Shown in pieces: positions 20,499-29,782 of a stretch of 37,980 bases of DNA (its first letter is position 1; every line of letters begins with the position of its first letter). Under the pieces are notes generated by a model. It did no database searches, was not told the DNA's origin, and worked only from the letters and a program-made list of their open reading frames with translations. Origin of the DNA: Alphaproteobacteria bacterium (GTDB taxonomy: Bacteria > Pseudomonadota > Alphaproteobacteria > Paracaedibacterales > CAIOTO01); assembly GCA_947490395.1 (NCBI GenBank), contig CANLGW010000004.1:1-37980 (forward strand). The letters are read 5' to 3'. Made by a program: the position numbers and the translations under genes.

Positions 20499-20624
20499 AC
20501 AATATGCGATAAACAGTGGAAATGCTATGTGTTAATATTTTTTGTTTTTCGATCCTTTATTTTTAATTTTACATATGTTTTAATTAATATTAAGACATAT
20601 ATGAATTAAATGTAAAGGCACCAC

Positions 20625-21262
20625 ATGGCTTTTAAAACGAACAACGTCCTATTAAAGGCATTTTCTCTGATTGAATTATCGATTGTTCTTGTCATCATGG
20701 GTGTCTTGATGGGTGCTGTTTTTAAAGGCCAAGATCTACTAGATGTTGCCAAAATTCGATCTGTGGTTAATGACTTTCAGCATATAAAAATAGCAATTAG
20801 TACATATCGTGACACGTATGGTGCATACCCTGGGGACGATCCCTATGCACAAGAACATTTTGGCAGTGCAATACATAGCGGTGATGGTAATAATATTATT
20901 AGCACAAGCAGTGAGCAAGCTCACGTATGGATCCACCTTAATAAGGCGGGCGATATTGAATCACCAACACCGCCTGAATCAAAATTTGGTGGAAATTACA
21001 CAATTATTTACCAACCTAATGAATCAATGCCTGGCCATTGGATACGACTTTCCAAAAATAATGGTGAAGGGGGATATTGACACCAAAGCAAGCGCAAAAA
21101 TTAATGGTAAAAATTGACGAAGGAACAGCTGCACGCAATCCAAATGATGGACTTTTACGCATTGCAAATGGATCAAACACCACATCAGAGCCCTGTCTTC
21201 AAAGTGCAAGCCTTAATATGAATACAAAAAATCAAGTATGCATTTTATACATGAAAATGTAG
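20625..21262 (+). pseudogene. Type IV pilin-like / prepilin N-methylation domain protein, split by a frameshift at a G5 tract (21069-21073)
   Basis: Frame 1: 'KAFSLIELSIVLVIMGVLMGAVFKGQDLLDVAKIRSVVNDFQHIKIAISTYRDTYGAYPGDD', ends at TGA 21078-21080. The adjacent frame continues 'LTPKQAQKLMVKIDEGTAARNPNDGLLRIANG'. One extra G gives a continuous ORF. Confidence 0.75.
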
Positions 21263-21350
21263 ATAAAAATTATTTTCATATTTTAACGATTTATTAATCA
21301 CTCTATTTCTATAATGATGTTAGTAAAACGTAAAACACAGGTGTCATTCT

Positions 21351-21719
21351 ATGAAAGTAAATTTTAAATTGTGCGCTTTAGCTGCTGTTATTAATATCTC
21401 ATCACTGCTTTCAAGTGATGCATTCGCAATGGGTGGCATGCCTGGTATGGGTATGCCTGGTATGAGTATGCCTGGTATGGGTATGCCTGGCATGCCTCCA
21501 ATGCCTGGCACACAGCTCATGTGTCAAGTTGATCAACCAATGATGGGTATGCCCCAAATGCCTGGCATCCATTTAACCTGTCAACCTGCAGGTGGTATGC
21601 CTGGTATGGGCGGTATGCCCGGTATGCCTCCAATGGGCGGTATGCCTCCAATGGGCGGTATGCCTGGTATGGGAATGCCTGGTATGGGCGGTATGCCTCC
21701 AATGGGTATGATGCGCTAA
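21351..21719 (+). CDS. Secreted Met/Gly/Pro-repeat protein
   Basis: 122 aa; signal peptide 'MKVNFKLCALAAVINISSLLSSDAFA', then tandem (M)GGMPGMGMPGM repeats interrupted by two 'xMCQVDQP / LTCQPAG' single-Cys segments. Confidence 0.75.
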   Translation: MKVNFKLCALAAVINISSLLSSDAFAMGGMPGMGMPGMSMPGMGMPGMPPMPGTQLMCQVDQPMMGMPQMPGIHLTCQPAGGMPGMGGMPGMPPMGGMPPMGGMPGMGMPGMGGMPPMGMMR

Positions 21720-22025
21720 TCACGCACCAAATAATAAACAACAAAAATGGGCTGATTTTAAAAATCAGTCTATTTTATTATTGATAGTAAGAGATCTTTG
21801 CATGACTTGAATTCTTAGAGAAAGTTTTAGAAAAGTCGTAGTAGAGTTCCAGAAATTAACACCATAATCAATTTATAATTAAATGGCTATAAAAGAACAT
21901 CATACTGTAATTTTACTCTCGATGATTTAATCAAGTAACATAAATAAAAAATTATAATTTTAACTCAATTTTAACATTTTTGCGCTTAAATTAAGATGTA
22001 CACCATAGAAAATATGTGAAATGCA

Positions 22026-23516
22026 ATGATATTAAAATATGTGACCTATATCCTTTTCCCAATCACACTGCACGTATTGATGACAAATACGGGGCTCTCA
22101 AGCACATCCACCCCATCAACAGAAACAGCATCAGCACCTGCCACCCCCCCTGCATCCCCTACACCATCAACGGATAAAAAAGCAGAAGAAATTAAAACAG
22201 CAGAAAAAGCGCAAATAGCCTCTCAAACGCTCGATTCATTTTTGCAGAATGGTCAAACCAGCATACCTACAATTAACCCTTCAGCAGTCCCAACAGCAAC
22301 ATCGAGTAATTCTTCTGGAACCAATCCGTCAAGAGAATTTTCTTCAAATACAAGCAATTCTCCAAATGCAACTTTAACTAATGGAGTTTCAGGATCGTCC
22401 AACTACACGGCAGGTAGTAGCAATTACATACCAGGATCGTCCAACTACACAGCAGGTAGTAGCAATTACATACCAGGATCGTCCAACTACGCAGCAGGTG
22501 GTAGCAATTATCTACCAAGCTCACCTCATTCCTATGGGTCTGGTTTTAGTAATATTGGCATGAATGGAAATAATAATACTGGGTCAGGCAGTTATCAAAC
22601 AGGCAATAATGCATACTCGAATTACACAACAGGTTCAAGCAACACGAATTACAGTCAAAACCACCAACCAACAACAGCACCTTTGAATTACAACGAATCC
22701 ATAACAGGCTCAAGCGTTAGCGGACAAAACACAACCAGCACAAATCAGACAGGATATCAGTCAGCACAAATATTAACAAACATAGTAGCTGAAGAAATTA
22801 CATCCTACCGTTCCGCAACCGAGCGATTAGCGAAAGATACAGAAAGGACGGCTAAACTTGCTAAAGAATCAGCAGCAAAAGCCGTTGCCGAAGCAACAGA
22901 TGTTATTGTTGCAACGCTTGCAAATCAACCAACTGTGTCTGAAATGGGAAGAAGAGCTCTATCCACTCTATCAAAAGCCGCACAAACAGCTGATCTTGAA
23001 AGTAAAGATGCTGAAGCCGATCCGCTTGCAACCCCTGCACAAAAATTAGCCACGCAAAAACTAGCCGCCCAATTAGCCGCTAACTATCAGGCACTGTATC
23101 AAGCACAAAGCCTACAAGAAAATACATTTAACGCAATTCAAACCGCATCACAACTCGCTGAACGCGCTCGTGATTTTGTTAAGCCCATGATCCTTGCTGC
23201 TGATGCAGCAATCAAAGCAAATGATATGGCGCAAGCAGCCCTTGCAGCAGCTAAAAATGCGGATCGTAATGCTGCCCTACCAATGTTTGATCTTAAAACA
23301 CCAGAATCAATGTTGAATGCTGTAAACGATTGTCGCAAACGAACAAAAGAAGAATGCCAACATCGTGATACGCACTGTATTTGGTTTAATGAAATTGTTG
23401 GATGTACATTTAAATGCAACAGCGTTTCGAATCAAACCATTTGTTCGACAATCAGCAAAGGCAAATTGTGTATCTGGGGTGATAACCAAGGAAAGCCATT
23501 TTGTTTCCACAAATAG
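22026..23516 (+). CDS. Secreted Ser/Asn/Thr-rich repeat protein with Ala-rich coiled-coil and C-terminal Cys/Trp motif
   Basis: 496 aa; N-terminal hydrophobic segment, 'GSSNYTAGSSNYIPGSSNY' repeats, Ala/Lys/Glu-rich centre, C-terminal two-fold 'CxxxxxxxCxxxxxxCIWxxxxxxC'. Confidence 0.75.
   Translation: MILKYVTYILFPITLHVLMTNTGLSSTSTPSTETASAPATPPASPTPSTDKKAEEIKTAEKAQIASQTLDSFLQNGQTSIPTINPSAVPTATSSNSSGTNPSREFSSNTSNSPNATLTNGVSGSSNYTAGSSNYIPGSSNYTAGSSNYIPGSSNYAAGGSNYLPSSPHSYGSGFSNIGMNGNNNTGSGSYQTGNNAYSNYTTGSSNTNYSQNHQPTTAPLNYNESITGSSVSGQNTTSTNQTGYQSAQILTNIVAEEITSYRSATERLAKDTERTAKLAKESAAKAVAEATDVIVATLANQPTVSEMGRRALSTLSKAAQTADLESKDAEADPLATPAQKLATQKLAAQLAANYQALYQAQSLQENTFNAIQTASQLAERARDFVKPMILAADAAIKANDMAQAALAAAKNADRNAALPMFDLKTPESMLNAVNDCRKRTKEECQHRDTHCIWFNEIVGCTFKCNSVSNQTICSTISKGKLCIWGDNQGKPFCFHK
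22392..22517 (+). repeat. Three tandem 42-bp units (GGATCGTCCAACTACACGGCAGGTAGTAGCAATTACATACCA)
   Basis: Copies at 22392-22433, 22434-22475 and 22476-22517; the first two nearly identical, the third diverged. Encodes GSSNYTAGSSNYIP. Confidence 0.9.
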
Positions 23517-23572
23517 GCAAGGGATAAACGCTAAACATCTATCCTATTAAAATTACAGTATGTATATATTAA

Positions 23573-23604
23573 AAAAGACGTCACTATATTAGATGACGTC
23601 TTTT
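23573..23604. terminator. Bidirectional Rho-independent terminator
   Basis: AAAAGACGTCA-ctatattaga-TGACGTCTTTT, perfect 11-bp stem between convergent genes (22026-23516 + and rpmJ -), with T-tract on one side and A-tract on the other. Confidence 0.85.
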
Positions 23605-23669
23605 CTTTAATAACAACATAAGCTTAAGCGAGGATTAATTTTAAAGATAACTCTAAAACCAATACACAC

Positions 23670-23795
23670 TTACCCTTGACGTGCTTTAAAACGTGGATTT
23701 AACTTGTTAATTACATACAAACGACCACGCCTGCGAACAACTTTACAAGCCTTATGACGACTTTTTAAGGTCTTAAGTGAATTTGCTATTTTCAT
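23670..23795 (-). CDS. rpmJ: 50S ribosomal protein L36
   Basis: 41 aa by hand translation: [41 protein letters not shown]. Absent from the supplied ORF track because of its size. Confidence 0.92.
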   Translation of the reverse strand: MKIANSLKTLKSRHKACKVVRRRGRLYVINKLNPRFKARQG

Positions 23796-24092
23796 GCTAT
23801 GAAAAACTCCTAATAACTGCATAAATTATATAAGAACTACAGGAATATGTCAATCGCAAATTATATAAAACACACCCAACAAAAATATTGATTTTCATTA
23901 TTACAAGTGTGTATATGTAGTATTTATAAACAGAAATTAATATTCAGCAATGATTTTCCAAAAACGACGAGAATCCCAATTACAAAAGCCCCAGCTACGA
24001 AAGCCCTTGGGGGCATCATTTTAATATAAAGCACAACACGTGCTCTCTCGCCTCTTTGCACTTTGTAATTTATTTTGTCTTTGGAACCTATC

Positions 24093-25394
24093 ATGGCAAC
24101 GCCTTCTTCACAAAAAATTGGTCTATGGACTCTTGTTATGCTTGTCACTGGCAACCTCGTAGGTTCTGGTGTTTTTATGTTACCTGCAACACTAGCAGCT
24201 TTTGGTTCTCTTTGTATTGGCGGATGGATTGCGACCTCCGTCGGTGCCATTCTTTTATCCCTTGTATTTGCAGGACTCAGTTGTCGTAGTACCAAAACAG
24301 GCGGCCCGCACACTTATGTACATGAAGCCTTTGGCGCAACTGCTGCATTTTACACCAGCTGGAGTTATTGGGTACTTTCATGGGTCAGCAATGCAGCCCT
24401 TGTTGTTGGCGCCATCGGATACACATCTTCTATTTTTGGCGGCTTTTCACCAATAATAATCTTTTTGCTTGAAGTTTTTTTAATTCTCTCCATTTCCATT
24501 ATTAATTTGTACGGCTTACAAATCGCAGGAAGATTTGAATTTATTATTACCATTTTTAAACTTATCCCATTGGTTGTCGTACCTATTATTGGTTTACTTT
24601 ACATTGATTCTCATAATTTTATCCCTTTTAATGCGACATCAGATTCAACCTTTTCCGCACTCAATGCAACAGCACTTTTGGCGTTATGGGCATTCATTGG
24701 CCTTGAAACAGGAACCGTGCCTGGCACAGAAGTTGAAAACCCAAAAAAGAATTTGCCACGCGCCATTCTGATTGGTACAATGATTGCCGCCTTTATCTAC
24801 ATCATTGGAACAGCTGTTATTATGGGCGTTGTACCACGTGAGCAGCTATTAACATCAAAAGCACCTTATGCCGATCTTGCGACCATTTTATTTGGTGGGA
24901 ATTGGGGTATCCCCGTCGCATTCATGGGTGCTATATGCTGTATTGGAGCGCTTAATGGGTGGACAATGGTTGTTTCTCGTATCGCGCTCGGCGCTGCAAA
25001 TGATGGCTTATTCCCCGCTATCTTTAAAAAAGAAACCGCATCAGGCGTCCCTCTTTGGGGAACCATTATTTCATCAGGGTGCTCGATCCCCTTCGTTGCC
25101 CTTTCGATGACACCAAACCTATTGGATCAGTTTAATTTTATTATCGATTTTTCATTAACGTTAGCCTTAGTCATTTACCTGACGTGTATCGCTGCCTATT
25201 TTATGATTTTAAAACGGTCAGGGGGGCTTAATAAAAAAGAAATATGCATTGGCATTGCAGCGCTTACGTTTTCTTTGTGGACACTCATCGCATCAAGTGC
25301 TGTGATGTTAATGTGGTCAACACTGATTCTAATTGCTGGTGTGCCTGTTTGGCTGTGGCAGAAACGACAACCTGACAGACAGTTGATAAAATGA
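24093..25394 (+). CDS. APC-superfamily amino acid permease/antiporter (AdiC-like)
   Basis: 'KIGLWTLVMLVTGNLVGSGVFMLPATLAAFG', 'ALWAFIGLETGTVPGTEVENPKKNLPRAILIGT'. ATG at 24093 preferred over the TTG at 24075. Confidence 0.88.
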   Translation: MATPSSQKIGLWTLVMLVTGNLVGSGVFMLPATLAAFGSLCIGGWIATSVGAILLSLVFAGLSCRSTKTGGPHTYVHEAFGATAAFYTSWSYWVLSWVSNAALVVGAIGYTSSIFGGFSPIIIFLLEVFLILSISIINLYGLQIAGRFEFIITIFKLIPLVVVPIIGLLYIDSHNFIPFNATSDSTFSALNATALLALWAFIGLETGTVPGTEVENPKKNLPRAILIGTMIAAFIYIIGTAVIMGVVPREQLLTSKAPYADLATILFGGNWGIPVAFMGAICCIGALNGWTMVVSRIALGAANDGLFPAIFKKETASGVPLWGTIISSGCSIPFVALSMTPNLLDQFNFIIDFSLTLALVIYLTCIAAYFMILKRSGGLNKKEICIGIAALTFSLWTLIASSAVMLMWSTLILIAGVPVWLWQKRQPDRQLIK

Positions 25395-26200
25395 TAAAAA
25401 ATGAAGAAGATTTTTCTAGAGTTGCACAGAGTTGCATGACTCCTATCTATTTTTTTGACCAAAAGAACCCACCAAACAAAAGTGAGAAAATAACTCGTAA
25501 TGGAACAGTGACTTTATTTAGAAACGAACATAAAATTTATGGTATTACAAACTATCATGTCTATGAGGGATATGAAAAAAAGAAAAATGCTAATAAACAC
25601 ACTATTTGCCAAATAGGTTATCAATGTAAAATTGAACTTGAAGATAAAATACGTTATACAGATGAAATTAATGATCTTGTTATTTTTGATCTTAATGATG
25701 ACGATTTAAATAAAATGAGTACCGCTGAATGTCAAAAGACTGGATTTACTGTTCTTGATGACCGTATAGATGAATATTTAAAGAAATACCAAGATGAAAA
25801 TAATTATGAGACATGGTTTTTACATTTTGCAGGATACCCTGCGGTATATAAAAAAACAGAACAAATTTCAGCTACAATATTGAATGAGGAGTTTGGCATC
25901 ATCTCTTCTTATGCTCGTGGATCATATATCGACGAGAAAACGGAAATCATATTAGATTATTCAGCTATAAAAGAAGATGGTGCCAAAATTACTCCAAGCA
26001 TCGGTACTTTTTCAAAAGAAAATATGGTTTTTGGAGGAATTAGTGGTGGACCTGTATTTGCCAGAATTCATCAGGATCATTTAAGTCTTCTTGGCATTAT
26101 TTATAAAGGTTCTGGAGAAAAAGACGGAATACGTAGTTCTTTCGAATTTATTTATGCAAAACCAATCTCATTGATTAAAAATATTTTACTTTCTTGCTAA
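25391..26200 (+). CDS. Putative trypsin-like serine peptidase, no obvious signal peptide
   Basis: 269 aa; 'GTVTLFRNEHKIYGITNYHV' (His), 'NDLVIFDL' (Asp), 'FGGISGGPVF' (GxSGGP Ser). ATGA overlap with the upstream permease. Confidence 0.65.
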   Translation: MIKNEEDFSRVAQSCMTPIYFFDQKNPPNKSEKITRNGTVTLFRNEHKIYGITNYHVYEGYEKKKNANKHTICQIGYQCKIELEDKIRYTDEINDLVIFDLNDDDLNKMSTAECQKTGFTVLDDRIDEYLKKYQDENNYETWFLHFAGYPAVYKKTEQISATILNEEFGIISSYARGSYIDEKTEIILDYSAIKEDGAKITPSIGTFSKENMVFGGISGGPVFARIHQDHLSLLGIIYKGSGEKDGIRSSFEFIYAKPISLIKNILLSC

Positions 26201-26231
26201 TTTTTAATTTTATGTGATTTATATAAAAAGA

Positions 26232-26268
26232 CTTGACCGTCAAGACGGCATCTCGGGTCAAGCCCGAG
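26232..26268. repeat. Pair of short intergenic palindromes
   Basis: CTTGAC-C-GTCAAG (26232-26244) and CTCGGG-TCAAG-CCCGAG (26252-26268), between convergent genes. Resembles dispersed intergenic palindromes; could act as a terminator. Confidence 0.6.
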
Positions 26269-26304
26269 TATAATAAATAGAGAGGTAACAGGCACCATTG
26301 CCTG

Positions 26305-27219
26305 CTATTGGAAAAGTTCCTTCAGAAAGCGTTGCTTTTCCATCCAATTTTCCTCAACCTTCACAAAAATAAAAAGGTGCACTTTTTGTTCTAGATAATA
26401 CTCCATCTCAGAACGCGCCTTCATATTGATATCTTTAATACGTTGTCCTTTTTTGCCAACAACAATAGCTTTTTGAGTATCACGCGCAACAACAATTGCC
26501 TGCGAAATTTTCACGGATCCATTATCAAAAACTTCATACTTTTCTGTTTCAACAAAGGTTTCATACGGCAATTCATTTTGCAATTGCAAATACAGCTGCT
26601 CACGCGTAATTTCAGCCGCCCACATTTTCTTTGGTGCATCCGAAATTTGATCCTCATCGAATAACCATGGACCAAAGGGAAGACGTGCGACAATCTTATC
26701 AACAAGATCATCAACACCGCTGCCTTTTTGTGCTGAAACCATAAAAAATTCTTTGGCCTTATTGAGCTGGTTAAAAGGTTCCGCCACCTTAAATAAACGC
26801 TCTTTATCAATCAAATCAACTTTATTGAACACAATGTACAACGGTGTGGAATGGGGCAAACGTTCAATCAGTTTCAAATCATTTTCCTGGTTCTTCCCCA
26901 TCACATCCACCATGTACACAATAATATCGGCATCTTTTGGCGCTTCCCAAGCTTCACGCACCAGTTCCTGCTCCAACGAACGTTTTGGCTGGAAAAGCCC
27001 AGGCGTATCGACCAAAATTAACTGCGCGCTATCTTTAACCTGGATTCCTAAAACACGGCGACGCGTTGTCTGCACCTTTGGTGAAACGATTGAGACCTTG
27101 TGTCCTGTTATTTTATTAACAAGCGTGGATTTTCCCGCATTTGGTTGTCCTAATACAGCGACATAACCACAACGTTTTTGATCTTCAGGCAAAATGATGT
27201 CTTTTACAAGATCACTCAT
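26305..27219 (-). CDS. era: GTPase Era
   Basis: 304 aa; 'GYVAVLGQPNAGKSTLVNKITGHKVSIVSPKVQTTRRRVLGI', 'DTPGLFQP', 'FNKVDLID', C-terminal KH domain 'VVGKKGQRIKDINMKAR'. Confidence 0.97.
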   Translation of the reverse strand: MSDLVKDIILPEDQKRCGYVAVLGQPNAGKSTLVNKITGHKVSIVSPKVQTTRRRVLGIQVKDSAQLILVDTPGLFQPKRSLEQELVREAWEAPKDADIIVYMVDVMGKNQENDLKLIERLPHSTPLYIVFNKVDLIDKERLFKVAEPFNQLNKAKEFFMVSAQKGSGVDDLVDKIVARLPFGPWLFDEDQISDAPKKMWAAEITREQLYLQLQNELPYETFVETEKYEVFDNGSVKISQAIVVARDTQKAIVVGKKGQRIKDINMKARSEMEYYLEQKVHLFIFVKVEENWMEKQRFLKELFQ

Positions 27220-27803
27220 GGCACAATAACTTCTGCTGCAGGAGATGGCGAAGCAGTAGACACCGTTTTAGACTCAACATTTACATGACGACGATGCGGT
27301 GAACGCATCACGCGGCGCCTTGGTGTACGCACTTCAGAGGGGGCATCTGGTACAGAAACGGCATCGTCACCATCATTTTGAACCACACCATCATCTGCTG
27401 ATATATCATTGCTTGTTTCAACTGAGGCCACCTGAGCAGGAGCTACTTGACCAGCAGTACCTGCTTGAGCATTTCGCTCAGCTGCTTGTTGCTGTTGCAC
27501 TGCAAATCGTTGTTGCTGACTTTGTTGAACGTCATTATCATAACGAATGCGATCATTAAGCTGACGTAAATAATGTTCGGCGTATTGAAAATAACCTTCT
27601 GCCTCAACACGATCGCCAAGACTCAACGACTCACGCGCGAGTGACGCATATTTTTCATGCATTTGTTGATAATAGCTACGGTTTTTAAGACGAACCTCAT
27701 TGCGATCATCATATTTTGAATGCTGGTTCGGATTCGAATGCCCATTTTGATGCGGACGGTTCATTTTCATGCCATTTGGACGTGGACGACTACGTTTAAT
27801 CAT
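27216..27803 (-). CDS. DUF4167 domain-containing protein
   Basis: 195 aa; 'NRSYYQQMHEKYASLARESLSLGDRVEAEGYFQYAEHYLRQLND' matches the DUF4167 pattern known from Alphaproteobacteria. Overlaps the era start by 4 nt. Confidence 0.8.
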   Translation of the reverse strand: MIKRSRPRPNGMKMNRPHQNGHSNPNQHSKYDDRNEVRLKNRSYYQQMHEKYASLARESLSLGDRVEAEGYFQYAEHYLRQLNDRIRYDNDVQQSQQQRFAVQQQQAAERNAQAGTAGQVAPAQVASVETSNDISADDGVVQNDGDDAVSVPDAPSEVRTPRRRVMRSPHRRHVNVESKTVSTASPSPAAEVIVP

Positions 27804-28095
27804 ATGTATATAATATTTCGCTTATTGTTAATCTATTTACTAAAATTGAATATGTGTATATTAAAAATCCATAACAAACACTGTTAAGGGATACCATTAG
27901 AACTTATTTCTGATTATTGTATTAGTACCAGAAAAAACCACCCCCCATTATAACCTAAAAAAGGGAGAAACTAACGTTTATTAAATAATGCAAAGACACA
28001 TAAAGCCTATTCACATTATCATCGCTCTATACTATCCTTATCTAACGCGAAGTTACGACTTTTTACAACATATTTTTTCGAAAAGATTCATTTTT

Positions 28096-29070
28096 ATGGT
28101 GCGCACTGCTGTTGTTCTCTTAAATCTAGGTGGTCCCGATGCCTTAATAAACGTCAAACCATTCTTATTTAATTTATTTAACGACCCAGCGATCTTACGT
28201 ATACCAAAGGTATTTCGTTATTTATTAGCCATGCTTATATCAACACTTCGTGCGAAAAAGGCACAACATATTTACGAACGCTTAGGCGGAAAATCGCCGT
28301 TACTTACCAATACGATCAATCAAAGCAATGCTCTACAACAGGCTCTACAGACAAAAGAACTAGATATAAAAACATTTGTATGCATGCGTTATTGGCATCC
28401 AATGGCATCTGAAGTTGCGAGGGATGTCCATGCTTTTTCACCCGATACAATCATATTACTTCCTCTATACCCCCAATTTTCAACGACAACAACGGAGTCA
28501 TCCTTTAACGCTTGGCACGATGCATGGCACAATGCTGGATTTGCCCCTATTCCCACGACAACAATTGATTGTTACCCCATTGACCCACTGCTCATTCGTG
28601 CATTTACGCAACTCACCCTCCCCGTTATTAATAAGGCCACAACATATGGCAGACCACATGTCCTCTTTTCAGCCCACGGCCTACCACAATCCATCATTGA
28701 TGCAGGTGATCCCTATCAGCATCAGGTTGAGCAAACCGTGCAACATATTAGCATCGCTCTAAAGGAGCAACTTGGCAATACGTTCGATACAACCATATGC
28801 TATCAAAGTCGTGTAGGGCCTAAAAAATGGCTTGAACCTGCAACAGATACCGTTATTGCTAAAATAGCAACTCAAGGGACTCCTATCGTTGTTGTGCCCG
28901 TTGCTTTTGTATCTGATCATTCTGAAACCCTTATTGAACTCGATCAGGATTATCGTGATCTTGCTATAACTAAAGGCGCCCCGTTTTATGGACGCGTCCC
29001 TAGCCTTGCCTGTCATCTTGATTTTATTTCGGCATTAACGGAGCGTGTTATAAAAGTACTTAATAAGTAA
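28096..29070 (+). CDS. hemH: Ferrochelatase
   Basis: 'MVRTAVVLLNLGGPD...FLFNLFNDPAIL', 'VLFSAHGLPQSIIDAGDPYQHQVEQT', 'CYQSRVGPKKWLEP', 'VVPVAFVSDHSETLIELD'. ATG 28096 preferred; ORF extends to 27988. Confidence 0.95.
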   Translation: MVRTAVVLLNLGGPDALINVKPFLFNLFNDPAILRIPKVFRYLLAMLISTLRAKKAQHIYERLGGKSPLLTNTINQSNALQQALQTKELDIKTFVCMRYWHPMASEVARDVHAFSPDTIILLPLYPQFSTTTTESSFNAWHDAWHNAGFAPIPTTTIDCYPIDPLLIRAFTQLTLPVINKATTYGRPHVLFSAHGLPQSIIDAGDPYQHQVEQTVQHISIALKEQLGNTFDTTICYQSRVGPKKWLEPATDTVIAKIATQGTPIVVVPVAFVSDHSETLIELDQDYRDLAITKGAPFYGRVPSLACHLDFISALTERVIKVLNK

Positions 29071-29158
29071 TAACACATAAATCTCCCACATACCTATTGA
29101 TTAATGAGCAAATATCAATTACGATTAATGAACGGTAATCAAAAAAATAAGGAATACC

Positions 29159-29782
29159 ATGACAATTCGTGGCGGCAAACGACCTGGCGCAGGCAGGAAA
29201 CCGAATTCAGGTAAATTTAAAGAACGTACAAAAAGTATACGGATTCCCGAAAGTTATATTGCTCCCCTTACAACATGGCTTAATCACATTAGCCAAAGTC
29301 AACTTGACATTTCAACACCTCTCTCCATTGATCAAAAACTAAACACATCAATGTTCAGTGACATTTTTCAATCAGCTCAAGCTCCTGTCTTATACGACAT
29401 TCCATTTTATGACTGCAGTGTTTCGGCTGGTTTCCCCTCACCCGCTGATGACCATTTTTCAATTACTATGGATCTAAACAAACACCTTGTTCAAAATGCC
29501 CCAGCGACATTTTTTGTGCGGACATCAGGTGATTCGATGATCGATGCAGGCATTCGAAATGGTGATCTTTTAGTTGTTGATCGTTCCTTGACTGCAAAAA
29601 ATAATGACATTGTAATTGCCGCTGTTGATGGCGACCTTACTGTTAAACGCTTAATTCATGGCAACGGAAAAACGGTACTAAAAGCAGAAAATCCATCCTT
29701 TTCAAATATTGAGCTTACAGGCGACATGGCTGTCAGCCTTTGGGGAGTCGTCACCAATGTCATCCACAATTTGCGAAACTAA
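29159..29782 (+). CDS. umuD: UmuD-like S24 family protein (SOS mutagenesis)
   Basis: 207 aa; 'VSAGFPSPADD' cleavage site, 'TFFVRTSGDSMIDAGIRNGDLLVVDR', catalytic Lys 'GDLTVKRL'. 'GGKRPGAGRKP' N-terminal extension. Overlaps umuC. Confidence 0.88.
   Translation: MTIRGGKRPGAGRKPNSGKFKERTKSIRIPESYIAPLTTWLNHISQSQLDISTPLSIDQKLNTSMFSDIFQSAQAPVLYDIPFYDCSVSAGFPSPADDHFSITMDLNKHLVQNAPATFFVRTSGDSMIDAGIRNGDLLVVDRSLTAKNNDIVIAAVDGDLTVKRLIHGNGKTVLKAENPSFSNIELTGDMAVSLWGVVTNVIHNLRN

Noticed and set aside
24075-24092. TTG start at 24075 for the permease
   Set aside because: ATG at 24093 gives MATPSSQKIGLWTLV..., the expected N-terminus of the family; the extension MSLEPI adds nothing recognisable.
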